Assembly (NCBI GenBank): GCA_039654915.1
Contig: CM077594.1
Coordinates: forward strand, 96,672,893 to 96,736,892
Reading direction: 5' to 3'
Source: Aquilaria yunnanensis
Taxonomy: Eukaryota; Streptophyta; Magnoliopsida; Malvales; Thymelaeaceae
DNA length: 64,000 nt
Shown: positions 36,922 through 48,309 of the stretch, one piece after another
How the letters are laid out: the number at the start of each line of letters is the position of its first letter
Position numbering within the stretch: the first letter of the stretch is position 1
Translations under genes and position numbers: made by a program
Notes under the pieces: generated by a model
Database searches by the model: none
Told to the model about the DNA's origin: nothing
Seen by the model: only the letters and a program-made list of their open reading frames with translations

Positions 36922-39816
36922 TCACCCAAGAGAGTATGAGATTTTTGTTACTCCCTTCCTCACCCGGATTTGGCCAATCTGCAAAACACACGTCGAGTAT
37001 ATTCAGGCTAAGCATCAGAAGAGAGCAGGAAACATTCTTCATTTTTTTTTTCAAGAAAAAGGCCAGACAGAGGTTGTTGTTGCCCAAAAAGCCATAGTTT
37101 TGACGTAGAACAAACTGATCCAATACCTTCACGCTTTCGATCTCCGAAATATCAGAAACATGGGTACCACCACAAGGGCAACCAGGGTTGTCCCCTAACT
37201 TCACGATACGAGGATTGCTGTCCTGCAAGAGATGCAAACGAAACTACTGTCTTAGTAACGGTACTATATCCACAGCTGCCTGAAGAAACAGAATCCTTGA
37301 TGAGCAAGCCAGAATGCAATCAACTTAGGTGCGAATCCCTTACTGACATGCCCTTTCCCAATTAATTTTCTGCATCACTTGTCTCAATTAATATCCACTG
37401 GTAATTGGTTCACTGTAAGATGAGGCATACGTACAAATTGACAGGCAGTATCATTGTACTCATATAAAAGTATAACATACAAAATCAGAATCAAATAAAC
37501 GTCAAAAATTTAATTTAAGCTGACTTAACTATGTGTCCACTTCTTAATCTACTAACAACACAGCCAAAACTTCACCAAAATAGATGACTTTGTCATCCTT
37601 TGCAAAGGATTTCCTTCCACCATTACATTGCTAGTAAACTACTCTATAATTATTCGAACACCTAACCTTAATGCTTTTTAAAATTCTACCTTGGAAATAT
37701 AATCAGGAAGTCCACCACAGAGCTTAGCAGCTTCTTCGTATGTTTGTATGCAAGCAAAAACCTGAATGAAATATGCAAAGCGATTTACAATCTGCAAACA
37801 AGTTATGACTGAAGAGAATTGACATGGTACCTGGAACAAAAAAGTAGACTCACTTTTCCTCCTCTTGATATCAATGCATTAAGATCTAGATCCAATTCTA
37901 TTTGCTTGTTCTGCAATTCACTTTGGGGAACAACACCTTTATATTCAACAAATGGCCTGCAAAAAATTCACATGAATACTAGTTTCCAGCTGCAAAACTT
38001 AGGCACATACTAATAACTTCCCATCTTGAGAACCCTATAAACATAAACAGCAAACAGCGAGGTGGTTACACCTATTCACTCGCAACGAGATCTCTTCTCA
38101 CTGCTCCAACCGTGACAAACATGGCTTTAACTGGGAGAAAAAAAGTGTGGGCAGCAAGTAGAAGCATACCCATCTGGGAAATGGTATCCTTTCCCAGGCT
38201 CCAGATGTCCCCATCCTACATTTTGCACTGATATATCAAGCAAGTGGCCAGCTGAATGCAGCCTGCTCAATCACAATAGAAATTTTATTAACTGAAAGTA
38301 ATCTAGACCTTTTTTTCTGCCAGTTCATTTTAACTTAAGTCAATTGACTCTAAAATGACTTATTTTTATTCTTACATTTTTTGTATCCAGCACCAGTTTT
38401 AATTAAAAGTCAATATTATGTAGTTGCAATAATCTATTGAAAATACAATATTTGTAATCTTACTAAATTTTTATGAATTTTCCTAGTTTAAAGCATTAAA
38501 AAGGAAAAATTCATACAAATTTAACAACATCATGAAAATTTATCTTCAAATAGATTATTAAATATTTACTTTCAAATGAAATTGGTTTCGGGAAAAAAAA
38601 ATGTAAAAACAAAAATAAGTCAATTGACATAAGTTAAAACGAATGCTATCTAGAAGATCAAACTCTATCTACCTAATAATCACTAAAATAAAAAAACTAT
38701 AAAGTAATTAACCTTTTAAGAATTTTTCTGAACCTACCTAAAATATTAATAAAAACACTTAATTTTTTTTAAAAAAATTTAAGAATATTTATTTGGCTTT
38801 TATATTGTAGAGTTTCAATTGGTATACAAGTTATGTGAAAAATCAACAAAATAAGAATAATGTATTAAATAACTCATTATTTCTTAGTCCCACTGCGACC
38901 ACTTCTTTTAGGGAGGAAGGAGACCAGAAAGCTAATAACTGCAAGCTTAAGCTCAAATATGTAGAACAAAAACATAATATAAGCAATCAAGAGAATATTT
39001 GGCTCGCCTACATTCCCTTGAGTATTCCTGGGTATTGAAGATGTATCCATAAGTTGCGCCAGATTCTGCTTTGGTTCTACATGTTAACAAGATTTTTGTT
39101 CTTGCCCACCAATTTTCGTTCATTCTTTGTCTCCCCAAAAACAGAAAGCAAGATACGTAGATGGCCATTTCAGTTGTAACTTGTCACAGGTAGGAAATCG
39201 ACAGATCATTTCACTTGTAAATTAAATCAGCTGATGATGCAAAGATTTTGTTCTGACTATATGTCTTTCCGGATTACGGCTGTCTCTAGAGGCCAATACC
39301 TGGAGTTCAGTTTCCTCCTCGACTCATCAACATATAGAAGCACTTGTTTCCCGATTGCTTGCTCCAATTCAACCTCTTCATCAGCATCCTCAACATTCCC
39401 ATAATGAAACACCTAAAGACCTCCCAACAAGCCAAATCAACACATACAGCTATTATTCAGCTTCCACTCGCAGTCAAAGAGAGAAGTTGAAAAAGAAAAG
39501 TTGGATAACTCACAACTCCGTCTTTTGATCGAACATCTTGGACGCAAAATCGGAGATCAGAATCCACAATATCAATGAAACCAGTGTCAGCGGGTTGACC
39601 GCCGCCTTGTGGGTGGAAGATGGTGGAGTCCAAGATTAAGACTTTCCTCCCCTCGTCTGTCTAAAACCCAAAAGAAAATAAACGAAATTGAGAAGCGGGT
39701 TCGACTGAACCAGATGAGAAGCAAAAGCCCACCTTCAAGTAGGAGAGAATAGTGGTCTCCGAGCGGAGCTTCCACATGTCATCATAGAAATCCAGCTTTG
39801 TTGGAGCCAGTTCCAT
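36922..39816 (-). CDS. Stand-alone alanyl-tRNA editing protein (AlaX-like, tRNA_SAD), 254 aa, 8 exons
   Basis: Exons (minus strand): 39816-39733, 39660-39514, 39412-39300, 38262-38170, 37956-37854, 37761-37690, 37222-37127 and 36978-36922. All junctions are GT-AG and phases add up to 255 codons. Proteins of this family hydrolyse wrongly charged Ser- or Gly-tRNA(Ala) in trans. The zinc-site residues are present: HSAGH (His117 and His121) and CPCGGTH (Cys221 and His225). The HPQGGGQPADTG loop (about residues 44-55) is also typical of the AlaRS/AlaX editing fold. There is no aminoacylation domain and no obvious transit peptide, so a cytosolic factor is likely. The last exon (IGQIRVRKGVTKISYSLG) closes the SAD domain. 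A fold-back MITE sits in the 1037-bp third intron. Confidence 0.95.
38323..38645. mobile_element. Fold-back MITE, copy 2, in the AlaX-like gene intron
   Basis: The outer ends ttcattttaacttaagtcaa and ttgacataagttaaaacgaat are inverted repeats. The interior (aaaagtcaatattatgtagt, aatttttatgaattttccta) matches the MITE at 23398-23731. The element lies inside intron 3 between exons ending at 39300 and starting at 38262. Confidence 0.8.
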
Positions 39817-39883
39817 TTCTGTTGCTGTTCGGCGGCTATTCCACAGTTTTCGCTATTCACCCCGCCGATCCGATTTGTCGACC

Positions 39884-39892
39884 TATTTTATA
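39884..39892 (-). promoter_or_regulatory. Likely TATA box of the AlaX-like gene
   Basis: Minus-strand TATAAAATA lies 68-76 bases upstream of the ATG at 39816. Spacing and orientation fit. The first MITE upstream starts less than 200 bases further out (40087). Confidence 0.5.
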
Positions 39893-40086
39893 AAATAAAA
39901 AAGGTACGTAGACATTGGGTCCTAAAACCTTTCACATTTTGCCAAGGCAGTCCAAAAACTCATCCATTTACCATAATTTTAAAAAATTATAGGAACCAAA
40001 TTATAATTTCTAAAAAAGTAGGCACTCTAATGTTATTACCCAAAATTACAAATGAAATAATTTGGAGTTCTACATTATTTAAAGTA

Positions 40087-40770
40087 CTCCCTCTGTCCAG
40101 TTTATTTTGCTTCATTTCAAACTGTGCGTAGTTTTAGCCAATTGCTATTTTCCACTCATTTTCAATTTCACCCATCTTAATTGTCTTGTCCTGCCAACCT
40201 CATCCATCAGTCCTCATCCGTCCATTCCTCAACTTGTCCATCAGTCGATCCTCACTTGTCTGTTCATCGCTCATCACCTCTATCCATTCCTTGATTCATT
40301 TTGTCCTCATCTTGTCCATCGATCCTCACCTCCATCCGTTCCTTAATTTGCTGGTCTCAATCGCGGCCTCAATTCACCCTTCTCAATTCTCCGGCTTTCA
40401 TTCACTGGCTCACTCCGTCCTCTATACGCTGGCCTCGCTCAGTCCTCAATTCTTCGTCTTCTGTCTCAATCAAGACCATCAATCATGCTGGAATCGAGAC
40501 TATCAATCATGCTAAAACTGAGACTATCAATTGTGCCATAATTGAGACCATTGATAGTGGCAAAACCGCATCGAAATCTCTTTGGTTTCTAGTTTCTATG
40601 GTTACAAGTTAAGGATGATGAAATTAAGGTTATGGTAAATTTTAAAGTAAAAGGTAGAATAAGGATAGTTTGATAAATTTATTATAAAAACTTGCTACAA
40701 GAGGAAATGGTGTAATAGTTTTGAGACATCCCTAAAAAGAAAATGATACAAAAATTTGGGACATAAGGAG
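40087..40770. mobile_element. Stowaway-ended element with C/T-rich interior, 684 bp
   Basis: The ends ctccctctgtccagtttatt and aatttgggacataaggag are inverted repeats flanked by TA (40085-40086 and 40771-40772). The interior is C/T-rich with degenerate repeats of catc(c/a)(a/g)t and of aatcatgctg/gagac(t/c)atcaat (40475-40555). The open frames at 40107-40612 are by-products of this composition. It is related in design to 32077-32913. Confidence 0.8.
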
Positions 40771-40828
40771 TATTAAAAACTAATCAACCCCACTCTACTT
40801 TATTGTTAGTGAATCAACAAAAAATGTA

Positions 40829-41183
40829 CTTCATCCGTCCCACAAATAGAAAAAATGTTTGTCTGGCACAGAGATTAATGTGTGTGTAATTTATGTTATT
40901 TTTTTCAATTTTACCCATGGAACTAAAATTAATTTTTTTTAGATTTTATATAATGAGAGTTTAAATAATGATTAAAAAGGAAAAGATTCTTTTTCGGGTT
41001 TTGTAAAGTGAGAGATTGAGTGAAGATTAAAAAAAAATTCTTTATTGGGTTTTGTGTAATGAGAGTTTAAATGAGGGTAAGATGGTAAATTGATTGTTTA
41101 AAATTTTCCAAAAAAAGAAATATTTCAACCTTTTTAGACATCCTAAAAACAAATATATTTTATCTAAATTGGGTCGGAGAGAG
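40829..41183. mobile_element. Stowaway MITE, 355 bp
   Basis: The left end cttcatccgtcccacaaata and right end aaattgggtcggagagag are flanked by TA (40827-40828 and 41184-41185). Interior words agagattgagtgaagattaa and aatgagagtttaaatga match 31125-31433. Confidence 0.8.
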
Positions 41184-41857
41184 TAGTTTCTTTGAGTTAG
41201 TCAAATCAATATTCTTGTAAAGTAGCGCTGAATGTTCATTTTAGAAATATTGAGTTAAATGTAATGGGATTGACATAGTCTACCAGAGCTCTAATCAGGC
41301 TTGAATTTTAATGTTGATCCACTAGTAATATTGTGGAGCAAGTTATTACTACTTTAGTTACTAGAGTCCCGCCCCTATCCATCAAACTTCAAATTATTCC
41401 ATTCCAAAATTTGGAAATATAGCAAGGAGTCCCAATGTTTAATCTACAATATTCATCCTCAACTTTTTAAAAAATTACAAAATGACCCCAAAATTTTAAT
41501 AAAATTTTCAAGTAAGTAATTAAAATTCAAAAGTGTTAGTTTAGTCATTGAAGATAACGATGTTAAATATGAAGTCAGCATTTTCCGTCAAAAATAAAAT
41601 TTTTAGTACTGATTTGGCTAAACATGAAACTTTTGAACTAACGGAGTTATCAGTTTTTAGGACTTATTTGACAAATGGAGGAGTTTCAGGACCAATTTGG
41701 TAAAATGTCAAAACTTTTAGGACTTTGGTTTAGTTTCAGCCCAAAAATATGGGGGGGAAATTTCATTTTTAATCTTACATTTTGTTTTTCTCTTTTATTC
41801 TTTTTTATTTGAGTTCTAAACTTTTAACTTTTTTAAGCCAATCCCAAAACTTTGATA
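41184..41857. other. Spacer, no gene seen
   Basis: Noncoding AT-rich DNA with phrases such as acttttgaactaacggagtt and atttgacaaatggaggag, likely decayed repeat. Confidence 0.4.
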
Positions 41858-41866
41858 AAGTGTTAA

Positions 41867-42935
41867 GGGAAAATTACCTAGACCCCCTTGAGGTTTAGTG
41901 AAACCTATACTTGTGTTATCCCTACTTTAAGTATCTACACTTTTCCCCTCAAAAGCTAACACCATTCATAACTGTTAAGAGAAAAAAAAAAAAAGGAAAA
42001 AAATTGTTTTTACACTCATATCCTTCTTCGCTTAATAACATTGGCCCCCAAACTTTGCACCTTGTCTCCCTCCATCCTTCACCATCTTCCAAACTCCTTT
42101 TATCTGCATCTGTTAACTAACGCTTCTATGTAAAAATTCCAATCCCAGAAACGCCAAACTCAATCAACCTCCCATCTCCTCCTCACGCCTTCACCATCCC
42201 TCCCATCAAGACCAACTAGCCTAAGCAACCCGCCGCCGTCAACAACCAGCGTCCCCACTCTGCCAAAGCCTTCATTTCCGGCAGAAGAAGATAGAGCGTA
42301 TGGAGATGCTAAGAAGATTTGCCTAGGGAATTCGATTTGAGATCCAAATGTTCTGGTTCAATTTGTGATCGAATCTGTTTAAAATTCAAATGTTTGAGAT
42401 TCGCCCAACCAAACCGTGGACGGACCAAATCGTACTGGTTTCCTTTTTCTTTAAGTCCGCGGCATATCAGATGAATCATCTTGACGGAAAACACGCCGCT
42501 GCTTGGCCTGGTCGTAAATGCCGACGTCGATCTTGCCTCGGCATTTGTAGCGCCACCTCCGCTAAAGATAGGCATGAGACGACGCTGCTATGAGGACCGT
42601 GCCGTCCTCGCCGCCGCCAAGGTCAGCGGGTTCCAGGCCAACAACATCTACCAAGCCAATTTCATCGCCTTCCACCTCCAAATCCAGACCAATGTCATCG
42701 ATTTGTCCAAGTCCCAACCGTCATGGCGTTCGGAAGATCGTCTTCCTTGTCTTCCTTACCTCTTCTGAGCGTGACATACAGCTGCTGCCGGTGCTAGTCG
42801 TGGGACAATGAGGCGGCGCACGGCTACGATCAGGGTGGCTGATGAGCGGACAGAGGAGCAAATTCTTTTGTCATAACGGTAATTAACAGAGTATGGTTAG
42901 GGTATACCTCGAGATGGAGGGTTGGTAATTTTCCT
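41867..42935. mobile_element. Pack-MULE candidate, 1069 bp, 9-bp target duplication
   Basis: The termini GGGAAAATTACCTAGACCCC and (inverted) AGGAAAATTACCAACCCTCC, each followed by a gaggt word, are flanked by an exact 9-bp duplication aagtgttaa (41858-41866 and 42936-42944). Nine bases is the Mutator-like size. The interior (42110-42850) is GC-rich, unlike its surroundings, and holds gene-like frames. One, 42481-42768 plus, reads YEDRAVLAAAKVSGFQANNI and continues for several dozen codons without low complexity. No transposase is present. This layout fits capture of host gene pieces. The donor gene is not recognised. Confidence 0.75.
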
Positions 42936-42944
42936 AAGTGTTAA

Positions 42945-43461
42945 CAATTAATCTTATATTTACTGAAAGATAGTTTCTGAATATGAATATGATTTATAGA
43001 GAGAAAAATTGATAATTTAAATGGTTTATTAATTATTAAAAAATTATATTTATTTGAATAAAGTTACCAGACATTTTAAATTGTAATTTAAAAAAACTAG
43101 TTTTATAGAAATAATCAGTTTTAGAGCAGTTACAAGATTTTAAGACTCATTAAAAAAATAAAAATTTTTAAGTAAAATTTTAAGACAAAAATAGCATTTT
43201 CACAAAATATGTTCTCATTGATTGGAGACCATTAAATGGACTCGCTTTGTCAAAAGAATTTATTTTCATTTCCTGTTTCTTATTATTAGTAGCGGATGAT
43301 AATTATATGATACCTAGCTAATAGTGGCCACTATGTCGAGTTAACCCAGGCCCACCTTAGATCTAGCTCAGGTTAAATTTGGCCCAACTCTGAGTGGACT
43401 CAACATGTCACAGGGCAAATATAGGCCTAAAGGAGGAGAGGAGCTCAAGTAAACACGGCCC
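42945..43461. other. Spacer, no gene seen
   Basis: AT-rich up to 43330. Then about 120 bases of more balanced DNA (cccaggcccaccttagatc...) directly abut the LTR-like repeat and may be internal retrotransposon sequence. Confidence 0.35.
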
Positions 43462-44944
43462 AGCTGCTGCACTCTGGCAGTCGTAACCCAAGTGTAGGTT
43501 GTCACAAGTAATGAAATCTTGGAGTCCGAGTGTCGACCCATAGAGAAGTGATTAAGAAATACAAACTACAAATTTGTTAATAAGGAAAGATCTTGGTGCA
43601 AGGTGTGAACAGGTGTTGATAAAAAACTCAAACTCAAATAAATAGCTAAGGTTAAGGGATTCACTTTTAGTATATCGGTTATGATTAATTTTAACTCATC
43701 TTACCACTCAATTGAGATCCACACATAAAGGATGTCACAATCGGGGAATTTAGTTAGTATTAACTTTCATTGATCTTAAAAAGCTAACACTTTCTAATGG
43801 GTTCAAGTATCCATCATGCCAACCTTGTCTACAATAACTCAAGATTCCAATATAGTCAGTAGAGCCACATTCTACAGAGGGAATCAAGTAGTTTTTGTAC
43901 CAATGATTGACTATGATGAATCAAGACTCTCACTTAACAAGAAAGGAAGTTAAATAGATTAAAGAAGAAAATACCGTTAACGTTGTGATCCATTCAAATC
44001 AATCATAACCTTTATACCAAAAGCTTCACCCTTTTACCTTAGCAAAAAAAAGATTAGTTAGTCATAATAAAAGTAAATAACATGTAGAAAGATGAAATGA
44101 ACATGGATTGAAAGATTAAAGAACGAACAAGAAGAAGAACAAAAAAATACTTGGACAGAGCTTCGGTATTAAAAATAAGAATAAGAACAAAGGAGAAAAG
44201 CTAAAGAACATAAAGGAGGCCTAAGAAATGGCATGGATTCATCCTCCCCTCCCCCCCCCCCCCAAGATGCCTATTTACAGAGTTTTTGGGGTGGGTGAAA
44301 TGGTAAAATAGTAAAATGTAGATAAATACAAATCAACAAAAGCGGGCTACAACTTCTTTTAATTTTTTGACCATTGTAAATATCGAATCATCTCTTCCTC
44401 AAAGCACAAAAATTGTAGATCTCTTCTTTAGCTTCAAATCGATAGCTTGCTCATTCAAATTGGACATCCGTAGCTCAAGTTATGATTTTTTTATCGAAAC
44501 TGCTTTTTAGCATACGAAAGAACAAATGGTCTCATCTATAATCAGATTTCGGTAATGAAAACAATCAAATTAGCTTGTGGAATGAACCATAGTTGAAGAT
44601 CTATGTCTTATCTTTCAGATGAATTTGGAATCACTCAGTTCCGACGCCTATAGCTCCAAATATGATTTTTTTTCTCGTGAAAGGACGCCAAATGATGATT
44701 TTACCTACAAAAAAAAAATTATTTAATATATATATTTTAATATTAATGAACAGTAAACTGCATATGTACAGTAAATATGCTTATAAATAGTGAAATACTA
44801 GTATGAATAGTAAGTCGGTGAATAGTAAAAATGTGTGAATAGTAACACGGTGGAAAAATGCTCAGAATATAAAAAATTAATTATACTCAAAGTATATAAT
44901 AATGATTTAAACCCTTAATAGAAATACACTTATAAGTATTCATT
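43462..44944 (-). mobile_element. LTR-like repeat, copy 2, inverted relative to copy 1
   Basis: The reverse complement matches 24292-25777 throughout, with small indels and base changes. A run of 15 or more C at about 44251-44266 replaces a short G run in the other copy. The cgacactcggactccaaga word near the U5-like end is at about 43525 on the minus strand. No adjacent gag-pol is seen, so a second solo LTR is likely. Confidence 0.65.
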
Positions 44945-45480
44945 ACCGGCCTAGAGAAACGGATAACACGGATCGGACCACGAGTGGGCCAAGTTAGTAG
45001 TTTCCAATAGGCGACCGTAGCTTTTTAAAAAAAATTTAAAAAATGAGCAAACGACGGCCTTCCCCTCTAATGGCTCCAGAAAGTTTTTTTCACCCCAAAC
45101 TTTTTACCTTCATCCAACAGCCACTAACAGTTAGTTTTTTAGGGCTTTTTGGGCAAAACACATTTTTCCTTCTCCTATAAATAGGCAGTCTCCTCCCCAC
45201 ATTTTCTCACACTAATTATCTCTTCTTCAATCTCCTACAATATTCTCTTATTCTCTCTACTAGCTCTCTCCAAGTTTTTTAATCTTTCACTAATATTTTC
45301 TTAATTTTTTCTTAATCATCTTTCCATTTCTTCAATTATTTTCTTCCACTAATGGTTTCATGAGGGAAGAACTCCGGCAAGGGTAAAGGTATTGCCTCCT
45401 CCTCATCCAGCACCGGGGTTGGCTCATTTTTGTGAAGGCATCTGTTTCACAAAAATTGAAGCCCACATGCACAAGAAATT
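44945..45480. other. Left flank of the hAT relic
   Basis: The stretch includes a TATA-like tcctataaataggcagtc at about 45173 followed by a pyrimidine-rich leader (ctattctcttattctctcta), which would suit the promoter and 5' UTR of the broken hAT gene downstream. No terminal inverted repeat was fixed. Confidence 0.4.
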
Positions 45481-45499
45481 ACTGACAACGATCCAACAT

Positions 45500-47420
45500 T
45501 GACATAATGTCATACAACTTAGGCATTGATGATCAGTTTTCTGATGATGACGTCAAGGAAATTCCACCGACCCAAGTCGACACTGAAGGGTCCCAACCGA
45601 CACCACAAAGCGAGCAACCCGAGCCGACCCAAAGCAAAAGCGGGAATTTAAAAGGCTTTCGTTTGGGCTCATTTTGAGCAAGTTTGAGAAGGTGATATGA
45701 GGTATGCCAAGTGCAAACACCGCGACAACAAATTAACACACAAGTTGAACTTTGGGACAAGCACCCTCATGTGGCACTTGAGCAAAGTTCATGAAGATAT
45801 CAGCGGTAAATCTGGTGGATAGATATAATTAACGGGCGTCTAAGCTCTGACAGTCTAGGTATTTTCTGATATAATCCAAAAACTGTTAAGGAATGTTTAA
45901 TTAATTGGATGATGATTACAGAAAAACCATTTAGACAAGCTGAGGATGAACACTTAGAAAAATTTATCCAAAAAAATCTCAATCCTGCTTATAAGAAAAC
46001 ATCTAAGTAAATGGCTAAGAGAGAAAACTTTAAACTGTATGAAGCAAGCAAAAGTTATTTGCAAGCAAATTTTTCTATCATTGATCATTGTCTGTCATTT
46101 ATATCTAATATGTGGACATCTCTAATAGGATAAAATTACTATTGTGTCATTGCTCATTGGATAAATGATAATTGAGTTATTCAAAAATAAATTATTGCTT
46201 TTAAATGTACGGAATCTAATCATACGAGTTGGAACATTTTCAACTGCATTATTGAAAGTCTACGTGATTTTTTTGTTACCGATAAAAGTTTTATCCATTT
46301 TTTTTTTACAATGCTTCAAACAATGATTTAGAGATGAAGAATTTATAAAAGAAATAAAACTACTGCTTGATGGAAATTTTTTCCATGTTCGTTGCTTATA
46401 TCACATTTTGAATTTATGTGTTCAAAATGGTTTACACCAATTGAAAAATGAAATCAGGCCAATTTGCAATGCTTTACTTTTTGTTAAAACAATGACTAAA
46501 TTGACTCGTGAATTTAAAATATTTTATATTGAAAATAGATTAATTTTTTCTTAAAAAATGTTTAAATTTGATTGCCCCGCTTGATGGAACTCAACGTTTG
46601 AAATGTAAATGATACCCAACCATGAGCAAATCTTTTGACTCAATTTACGAACTCAAAAGTACAATATGACTAGCTAACTGACGAGGTTTGGGCAAAATAT
46701 TTTAAGTTAATTAAGTTGCTTAGATATTTTTACGAGGTAACAAACTTTTTTTCTGGGATTTATTACCTAACAGTGCACCAAGTAATGTTATATTTTCTAA
46801 ACACCATATATGTTTTCAACCAATACAAGAACAATGAGTTTTTGCAATCAACTGTTGAAGTAATGCAAAAGAAATGACTTGATTATTTTCAACAAATCTC
46901 ACAAATTTATTTTGCTACATGTGCATTAGATACCAATGTCAAAATCACGGGTTGTCTGCAATTGTTTGAAGCATACTATGATACATATTTAGGTTAAACA
47001 CAAGTTTCTGCACTTACTATTTCTGCTGAAGCTAACCACAATTTGAAAGAGTTATACAAACTCTACTCCGTTAAGCATTCTAATAAGGTTAGATCATCCA
47101 AACCAGCACTCGTTCGATATTCCACCTTTCATCATCATCAAGGTTTAACCTAGTGACACATGTCCTCAAACCACTAAAACCCACAAACTCGAGATTGGCG
47201 GAATAGAATGATTACCTCTGCACTTCATTTGAAAATAATGAGGAAGACATTCTCGAGTGTTAGAAGAACAAGAGAGGATGATTTTCAATCTTGTCCATAT
47301 TGGTGCAAGAGATCTTGGCAGTTTCGGTCTCTATCATTACCTCTGAGACTGCTTTTAGTGTAGGAAAAAAAGTTATCTCGAATGAACGACCACCTCTACC
47401 TAACTAAGGCCTACATACAT
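45500..47420 (+). pseudogene. hAT-superfamily transposase with BED zinc finger, badly broken
   Basis: In shifting plus-strand frames the expected order is present. First is an acidic leader (QFSDDDVKEIPPTQVDTEGS), then a BED finger (VWAHFEQV, then YAKCKHRDNKL and STLMWHLSKVH, about 45661-45790). A central part follows (PFRQAEDEHLEKFIQKNLNP; ANFSIIDHCLSFISNMWTS; WNIFNCIIESLRDFF), and last a C-terminal dimerisation segment (ILAVSVSIITSETAFSVGKK, about 47312-47372). Several stop codons and at least one frameshift, between leader and finger, rule out function. The layout is that of plant Ac-like (RICESLEEPER-type) proteins. Confidence 0.82.
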
Positions 47421-47491
47421 TTCTTCTTCTTTTTATTTTTCCATATTTCGTGTTTCATGTAGGCCACTTTCAGTCATATGTATTTATTTAT

Positions 47492-47712
47492 GGCTTAAAT
47501 GTGAAAAGGTAACCTGAATTTTACCTAGCATATCACTTAAGGGACTGAACTATAAACCAGCAAAACTCAGAATTTGTACTTCTGACTAACAAACTCACCT
47601 TTTAGACTGAATCCAAACTCATAAATACAAGCCCTAAATTGTGTTAGTTCATAGTTCAGGCTCTTAAGCAATTCAGTAGACAAAGTTCGAGGTTCTATTT
47701 CACATTTAAGCC
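47492..47712. mobile_element. Fold-back MITE, 221 bp
   Basis: The left end ggcttaaatgtgaaaaggta and right end ttctatttcacatttaagcc are inverted repeats, and the similarity continues inward (cacttaagggactgaactat against atagttcaggctcttaagca). Both sides carry tttatttat, a possible 9-bp duplication, but that word is low-complexity. Confidence 0.7.
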
Positions 47713-47766
47713 TTTATTTATTTATCTTGAATTAAGTGTGTGTAGGATAGGTATGAAGTTGTGAAA

Positions 47767-48219
47767 GTTACAATTACTCTCTGAGATTTACCCTGACCTA
47801 CAATTTGACCCTTTATTTATGAAAACCTACACTTTATCCTCTGGTTCTTTTATACTGTCCGATAATAACTTCTGAAACTGTAATTTAAACTGTACAATAG
47901 TCATCTTCTAGTAATGTTAGTCTCTCCAATATTTTTTTATATTTAATAAATATTTTAAATTATCAGTTTTTTCTTTCTGTAAATATATTTTTTTCTTATA
48001 AATGTATATCAGTATTTTTTAAAAGTCAGTTAGTTATGGAAAAAATATCAAAAATCTTGAAATTATTGAAATATGGTTATCAGATAGTTTAATTTAGAGT
48101 TTCAAAAGTTATTATTGGACACTATAAAGGTGATAAGGGGTAAAATGTGGATTTCTAAAAATAGAGGGGCAAAGGTTTTATGTTAAATCAAACCACATTG
48201 GAGCTTTCGTAGTTTACCC
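47767..48219. mobile_element. Long-TIR MITE, about 450 bp, next to the peroxidase 3' end
   Basis: The outer ~130 bases on each side pair as inverted repeats: gaccctttatttatgaaaac with ttctaaaaatagaggggc, and ctgtccgataataacttctg with aaaagttattattggacac. The core is AT-rich. The right end is about 90 bases from the stop codon at 48310, so it may overlap the 3' UTR. No sure target duplication was found. Confidence 0.65.
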
Positions 48220-48309
48220 GAAAAAGTCTTATTTCACGGTGACTACAAGTACTATTTTCGGAAGACTAGGAAGGAAGTCTAGTCAAAAACCATAGGCTGC
48301 CGCTGATCA

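Noticed and set aside
40107..40612. Ser/His/Leu-rich overlapping frames
   Set aside because: They fall inside a Stowaway-ended element with a C/T-rich interior; no domain and no splice signals.
24292..44944. The two LTR-like copies as the two LTRs of one retrotransposon
   Set aside because: They are in opposite orientation and enclose host genes and other elements, so they are independent insertions.
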